A DNA stretch of 64,000 nt, from NCBI GenBank assembly GCA_018389105.1, contig JACATO010000624.1, positions 806,001 through 870,000 of the forward strand, written 5' to 3'. Source of the DNA: Nautilus pompilius (taxonomy: Eukaryota; Mollusca; Cephalopoda; Nautilida; Nautilidae). The translations under genes were made by a program, and so were the position numbers. Below the pieces are notes generated by a model that saw only the letters and a program-made list of their open reading frames with translations, searched no databases and had not been told where the DNA came from. This document shows, piece after piece, positions 58,886-64,000 of this stretch; the stretch's first letter is position 1, and every line of letters begins with the position of its first letter.

Positions 58886-59820
58886 TTAATTATTTCACTC
58901 CATATTATAAATAGGCAAAAAAAAAGGAGAAACAGTGTATTTGTATTTTACTGTTATTTTTTCCATTTTTATTCTTCTTTAGTAAGCGTTTATTGTGTGA
59001 AGTGTCTGTTCTCTGGAGGCCGTGTTTCACACGGGTTTACACTATTTCGTGATGGTGGCTAATAACTGAACATTGTCCGGTGCAGTTAGGGTTCTTCCCT
59101 AGAAGCCACAGCGAAAATCTACGATGATTAACCGCTCGGGAGCCTTTCTACATTGGCAGCAGAACTGATAATCAGGCAATCGTGGTAGGATGGTAATTGT
59201 GGAGATACCAGAGGCCGGCCTGGATTTTTAATAGGTCATAATTACGATGACAAAGCGCGTTTCAGCAAGCGGCCAAACAATTACATTTTGTCTCGGCCTC
59301 GACCTCGCTCTGCGACCTTCAGTGCCTCTCTTCAATGTTTTGCATGAAAAGCAATAATATTTTGTCAATTCGTTCACGGTATTTTTATGGAAAGACAATT
59401 TTGATATGAAAATAGACTATTGATTCAAGACGGCATAAAAATCAATGATCTATTTTAATAATATTAATGAAAGAATAGAGCGCACTGTATTGTTATATAC
59501 TTTTATTCTATCAGTCTAAAATGCGATTAACCTTATGATTTACTGTTTTTAGTAAGTAATAAAAAAAACATTTCGAGATATTTTGCTACTATTAAAATTG
59601 AACACCTTAAAAATAATATTGCACGTTCACTTATATGTTGTAGAATTAATTTTTTAAAATTTGCATATTTATTTGAATTTTTATTATTTCCATCGATTAT
59701 CATAATGCTCACGAATTCCTCAAAATTAAATGACCAGTTAAAAAATTTACACCATTTAGTGCAATTACTAACCTTTCTCCTTTCTTTAACGAAGTCTAGC
59801 AAGAATGTTTATTCCATAAT
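58886..59820. other. spacer with a less AT-rich segment
   Basis: The part from 59000 to 59350 is mixed-composition DNA with GGCCGGCC, CpGs and homeodomain-like TAATTA and CAATTA cores, but no open frame. It could be regulatory. The rest is AT-rich spacer up to the transposon boundary. Confidence 0.35.
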
Positions 59821-59835
59821 TACACTGGTCAACAA
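59821..59835. repeat. left terminal inverted repeat of element 2
   Basis: TACACTGGTCAACAA is a perfect 15-base inverted match to 61701-61715. It is also related to the left end of element 1. Confidence 0.88.
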
Positions 59836-60057
59836 AATTAAATGTATTATACTCATTATGAATGCAAACCAACTTTTTTAGACTAATTTTTCATGCTGAT
59901 TTCAAAATTTCACTCCCTTTTTATGCAGCACGTATCAGTTATTCAGTAGATACATGCAAATCTTTACATATTTGTATATATGAAATCATTAACGTAATAA
60001 ATAAGGACATTATTTTTAGAAAGTAAATGAGTTTATTGAGTTAAAAAATCATCACTA

Positions 60058-61300
60058 TCATTCTACAAAGAGTGAATACACAAAAAATGGGTCAGACAAA
60101 ACAGACAAAGTTAGAACAACAGAGTTAGAAACATTGTGATTTGGATTTCCTGCGGTGTTCCTGATCTGGTTGATCACGGTAAAGTGTCCAGCAGTAGTCA
60201 GCCAGCATACTGTCATTCCAGAAGCCTTGGTACCGTTTTTCCATAGCACTAATGTCCTGGTGAAATCTTTCACCATGTTCATCAGACATTGCTCCAAGGT
60301 TATCTGTGAAGAACTCCAGATGGGAGTCCAAGAAGTGAACTTTCACTGACATGCGGCAACCCATTGCTGAGTAACATTTCAGAAGATTCTTGATGCCATC
60401 CTTGTAATCCATTGCCTTCTTGTTGCCCAAGAAATTCTCACAGATCCAATTGAAAGCATTCCAGTTCATCCAGTGTTGTCTTGAAGTTGACATCTTTGAG
60501 TACTTCTCTAATTTGGGGTCCGACAAAGGTACCCTCTTTCAACTTCGCCTGTGTGATTTTGGGAAACTTTTCTACAATATACTCAAACCCTCTGGCATTT
60601 CTCTTCCCTATTGTCTTTACAAACCGTTTCATCAGTCCAAGCGTTATGTGCAAAGGCGGCAATAGGACATTACATGGATCTACAAGAGGTGTATTCCTGA
60701 CGCTAGACAGTCCTGGCTGGTATGATGTTCTTGTCTGCCAGTTTGATTCCGAATAATGTCTGTCAGTTGCCCGACTTTCCCATAGACACAAGAAACGACA
60801 CTATTTTGTGAAACCTGACTGCATTCCAATTAAAATTCCAATGACTTTTAAATCTCCACATATTTTCCATGAGTATATTTCATAGGCAATGGCATGAACT
60901 AAAAGTTCCATATTCTCAAATGATTCATGAAGATGAACGGAGTGTGCAATAGGAATGGAGGGCTTCAAATTACCAATATGGAGACGTACAGCTTTTAAAC
61001 TTCGTTTTGAAGAGTGAATACACAAACGCCACTCTGCAGGGTTAGGGTTAGGGTTAATGGCAAAAGGCATGGACTTCTTCCTCTTATTGAACCAGTCACG
61101 TAAGCCATTTGAGCAAGCTGAGCAGATAAAATGTGGTGCCCATAACTTGTCCTGATCTCCAGAGGACAGTCAAAGTATAGCTTATAAATCTTCTTGATCT
61201 CTTGTGTTATTGTACGTTTTTGAGCTTTCACAATAAATTGTCCATAGACATAACAAAACACATCAGGAGGATTTCTACACTGTCTTGACATTGTTAACAC
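60058..61300 (-). pseudogene. transposase-like protein, CxxC / HQDI family, internally deleted
   Basis: Read from 61300 downwards. The N-terminal zinc module begins CRNPPDVFCYVYG (second Cys now Tyr) and ITQEIKKIYKLYFDCPL. A frame change leads to GDQDKLWAPHFICSACSNGL and RDWFNKRKKSMPFAI. The coding sequence then jumps, through a telomere-like NPNPNP stretch, to AEWRLCIHSSKRSLKAV. About 160 residues present in element 1 are missing, and the likely catalytic Asp is now His. Next come HSVHLHESFENM, WKICGDLKVIGILIG, a frame change in the CxxC region, LWESRATDRHY and LLPPLHITLGLMKRFVKTI. The C-terminus (60058-60526) keeps SDEHGERFHQDI, AMEKRYQGFWN and DYCWTLYRD, then a basic tail. It is inactive, and clearly a different subfamily from element 1. 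Confidence 0.8.
61039..61056. repeat. (GGGTTA)3 telomere-type repeat at a deletion junction
   Basis: Three exact GGGTTA units lie exactly where about 490 bp of transposase coding sequence is missing relative to element 1. On the coding strand they read as NPNPNP and keep the frame. TTAGGG is the telomere repeat of many animal phyla. Confidence 0.9.
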
Positions 61301-61700
61301 TGTAAAACAAGTAAGGAAATAGATACAAACGGTTATACTTGTATTGAATTTCAGATGATGAAATATTTCATCAGACCAATTATGACTGGACAATTTGGGA
61401 TGTTGAAACACCTATTTCATCAGACAAAACTTGATTGGTTAATTTAAGATGATGAAATATTGCATCTGAACTATGCAGCAATGAATAATGTAGTTTATTT
61501 TAAAGGTATGTTTCCATGATGTAAATGAAATACATGCATACACGTCATTAATTGGAATTTCTATATAATGCATGAGCTAAAACCAAAAAACTTTCTCATC
61601 TTGAAAAACTCTACATGATGTCAAAAAACTAATTGTATATTTGAAATCAGCATTAAAAATTACACTAAGTACACCTTGACATATGCTTGATGAAAAATAC

Positions 61701-61715
61701 TTGTTGACCAGTGTA
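61701..61715. repeat. right terminal inverted repeat of element 2
   Basis: TTGTTGACCAGTGTA is the exact inverted match of the left end, and is followed by TTAAAAT. Confidence 0.88.
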
Positions 61716-64000
61716 TTAAAATCTGACAATGTAGCAACGGCCGTCTAACGTATCGTTATTTCGTGAATTTGTCATCAAAGTTATTGAAACGTTATTATTT
61801 ACATCTTAGTTATTTGATGAATAAGAAACTGCTGTCTGACACGGATGTCCGACCGTACACAGCTACGAAATTTAGCCAGCCACATGTAGGTCACAAACTC
61901 AAACGAAATTCCAATATAGGATAAACCTAGGACGGTATGCAAGTAAGCTAGTTGCAATGATCCGGTATCGCTTTCACAAGATATTAAAATACAAATAGAA
62001 AAATAACGCTCACGTAAAAATTCCCGTTATTCGCTATAATTTGTCGGTATTTACTCATCTTTTTGACACTCCCCCAACCTCTGTCTTCTCTTGGTTTATT
62101 AAGAATCCGCACCACGCAAGTAATATAATAAACCAGCGCAAATTACCAATTATATTTATTACCAGTCTAATATTGTAGAAATACGAAGTGAGAGAATATA
62201 AAATATAAAACAGATACCTAAATAAAGCGTTACTCTTTACCACCAGGCTAAACTTTGCAGTGGAAACACTCGAATAAGATGCGACACGAGAAAAGGTACT
62301 GGAGATATTTTAAAATTAGTTAGACACCTCTCAGTCATAAATGGTTAACATTTTGGAAATAAGGTAGATGTCGAAAGACCACACCCTCTCCCGGATCCAG
62401 CCACTCGCTGACAAGCACGGAGATTTTAGTATTGATTTAAATTTCTGAACTTGTTAAACGAAGTAATGTCGTGAACTTACGCGAAAGACATTTTTTTTAT
62501 TAAAGAAAGAAAATGAAAGATATTAGGTTTCACAGAATAACCTTTGGAAACGTCATATCCTAAGCAGCAGAAATACCAGATGTTTAAATATATATATAGA
62601 TATATTTTTTAATTTAAAGTTTCGTCTCGAGAAACAAATTTCTTTAGAGGCTTTGCGAGATGCTGGCGGCCTTCACAATGTTTTTTCTCAGAGTTTTCTA
62701 CAGAATACGAGGAAGCGGCACCGTGACTTTGTCTTTCACACAAACGCTGATACGGTATAAATTACAACAGTTGATTTTAAAAAGATGATAAAACAACATT
62801 TTTCTCGTTATTTCGATAGAATGCGCGAACGCATTTTTACTTTAAAGAAAGACCAAGCATATTTACGGGGCCAACAAAAGGCACAACTCATAAAGGAAAA
62901 CAAAAGCATTTCGAACTCTGCCCGAATTCGTTTTTAATTGAACAATCTGACTCAGATAGCAGAGGAACTGCATAATATTTTTAATCTCGTGGGAAGAAAA
63001 GTGAAATTTTAAAATCCAAAAAATAAGTAGAAGAAAAGATTTTATAGCTAAGAATAGGATAGATTCTCGAGTTTCAAGCTCGATATCTATGCAAGATGTG
63101 GGCGGTACCGTGACTCATACAGGTCGAATATACGATTTTCATTTGTATTATATAAACTACTCCATTAATATTTTTCGCATTTCCATGAGTACTAACATTT
63201 TCAGTGCCTTTGCATTTGTTTTAGGCTGGTGGCTCACCATTATTCTTTCACACCTTTCGTAAGTTTTCGACAGCAAAAAAATGTTAGATGCGGAAACGGA
63301 GAGATGTTATATATTGATCTGGACTGCTTTATCAAACGCACGTGAGATTCTACTGTCTGGACGCGGAGCTTCCATACGGGAAACAGGTAGCTATTTTCTC
63401 TTGGAGGAGGATTTTTTTTTCTTTGAAAAAAATGGGGGAATTCTATTTATAACGACCCTAGAGAAACACCTTGGCGTAAAATTAGAACGAGAAAACAAAC
63501 AAACAAACAAAATCTATAGAGCTATTTTTTAATAATTTCTCCTGGGGTACAGAATCTGATAACTCAGAGAAGAATAAAATTATGCACACAAAATGGAAAC
63601 CTCGCGCGCGCTGTATCTAATTTTGTGGGTGTGGACGTGCTGATTTTTTTGCTGACGCACACACAGACAATGTATATATAATTGAGAAATTGCATTTCGC
63701 GGACAAATATGAAGAGCAAAATTAAGAGCATCAAGTACGTCGTATATAATTTATGAAGCTGAACATCAGATAGACTCTTTGTTTTCATTATACGGGTTAC
63801 CCTCCCACAATGATCACGTGATATCCACAGTAACAATGTAAGTCTTGCTTAAAGGTAAAAATTCGGCAAAATGTTAACTTGAAACATAAAAAGAACACAT
63901 TATCCTTTCTGATTTTGTATAACCCTTCGCGAATACAATAGCGGCTCATTTATTAAATGCAGTATTTTTGTAAATTGCACAAGCCGTTCTGCCGAAGAGA
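61716..64000. other. AT-rich spacer to the end of the window
   Basis: No gene or repeat is recognised. Short features are a TA run near 62588-62603 and a CG run at 63603-63611. The plus-strand open stretch 63281-63532 and the minus-strand stretch 63564-63836 show no domain. Confidence 0.45.

Larger units (their letters stand above)
59821..61715 (-). mobile_element. DNA transposon with CxxC-type transposase, element 2
   Basis: The element is clearly bounded. The left end (59821) reads TACACTGGTCAACAA. The right end (61701-61715), read on the opposite strand, is identical over 15 bases. Inside, both ends share TTTTTCATGCTGATTTCAAA-type sequence (left near 59887-59909; right, inverted, near 61638-61662). 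The internal blocks are in matching orientation. The outer TA at both edges suggests a TA target with termini CACTGG. If the terminus is CAC, the 5-bp flanks AATTA and TATTA differ at one base. The cargo is one decayed minus-strand gene. It is about 525 bp shorter than element 1, mostly through one internal deletion. Confidence 0.85.

Noticed and set aside
61039..61056. Interpretation as a real chromosome end
   Set aside because: Only three units are present and unique sequence continues on both sides, so it is interstitial.
1..64000. Integrated viral sequence (retrovirus-like gag-pol-env or other)
   Set aside because: The only reverse transcriptases are LINE-type. I saw no long terminal repeats, protease, integrase or capsid motifs.
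1..64000. Assignment to an octopus or squid genome
   Set aside because: The very abundant cephalopod SINE segment I would expect in a window this size is not seen, so I leave the taxon open.

Overview
This window reads as non-coding DNA from a large, AT-rich animal genome, most likely an invertebrate. I see no bacterial or organellar gene layout and no operons. No long intact gene is present. The content is long AT-rich spacer or intron DNA, dinucleotide and trinucleotide microsatellites, tRNA-derived SINEs and decayed transposons. I cannot name the species. The abundant GA/TC tracts, the RTE-type and I-type LINEs, and the hAT and Tc1 relics fit an arthropod or a lophotrochozoan.

Layout. 1-7.3 kb: a decayed RTE-type LINE (1190-2650), a possible mariner-like terminus (4106) and a Tc1-like relic (6.8-7.26 kb). 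7.4-17.3 kb: mostly spacer, with two short exon candidates (13775-13924, and 7466-7581 with a stop codon), a SINE and a long ATT tract. 17.36-25.3 kb: a dense transposon block. It holds a DNA transposon with an unusual transposase (17358-19777), then a hAT element (about 19960-24862) with a 5'-truncated I-clade LINE inserted into its 3' part. A roughly 38-bp minisatellite abuts the right end of the hAT. 25.7-59.8 kb: spacer with SINEs, GA/CA/TAG microsatellites, two more Tc1 relics (38 kb minus, 57 kb plus) and a striking 21-bp inverted-repeat hairpin (49031-49123). 59821-61715: a second, shorter copy of the unusual DNA transposon with clean terminal inverted repeats. 61.7-64 kb: spacer.

The most interesting point is the pair of elements at 17.36-19.78 kb and 59.82-61.72 kb. 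Both carry remnants of the same protein family, which I know only as multicopy uncharacterised animal proteins. Both are bounded by related termini (TACAC-GG-CA-CAAAATT, flanked by TA), so the family appears to be the transposase of a DNA transposon. Its motif order (an N-terminal C4 zinc-binding module, an Asp motif, GDLK, a CFLC-type CxxC, PPLHI-LGLMK, then GERFHQDI) resembles the RNase-H-fold transposases of the CMC/Transib/RAG1 group. In the shorter copy about 490 bp of coding sequence is gone, and three in-frame telomere-type GGGTTA units sit at the junction. Both copies are dead through stops, frameshifts and lost residues.
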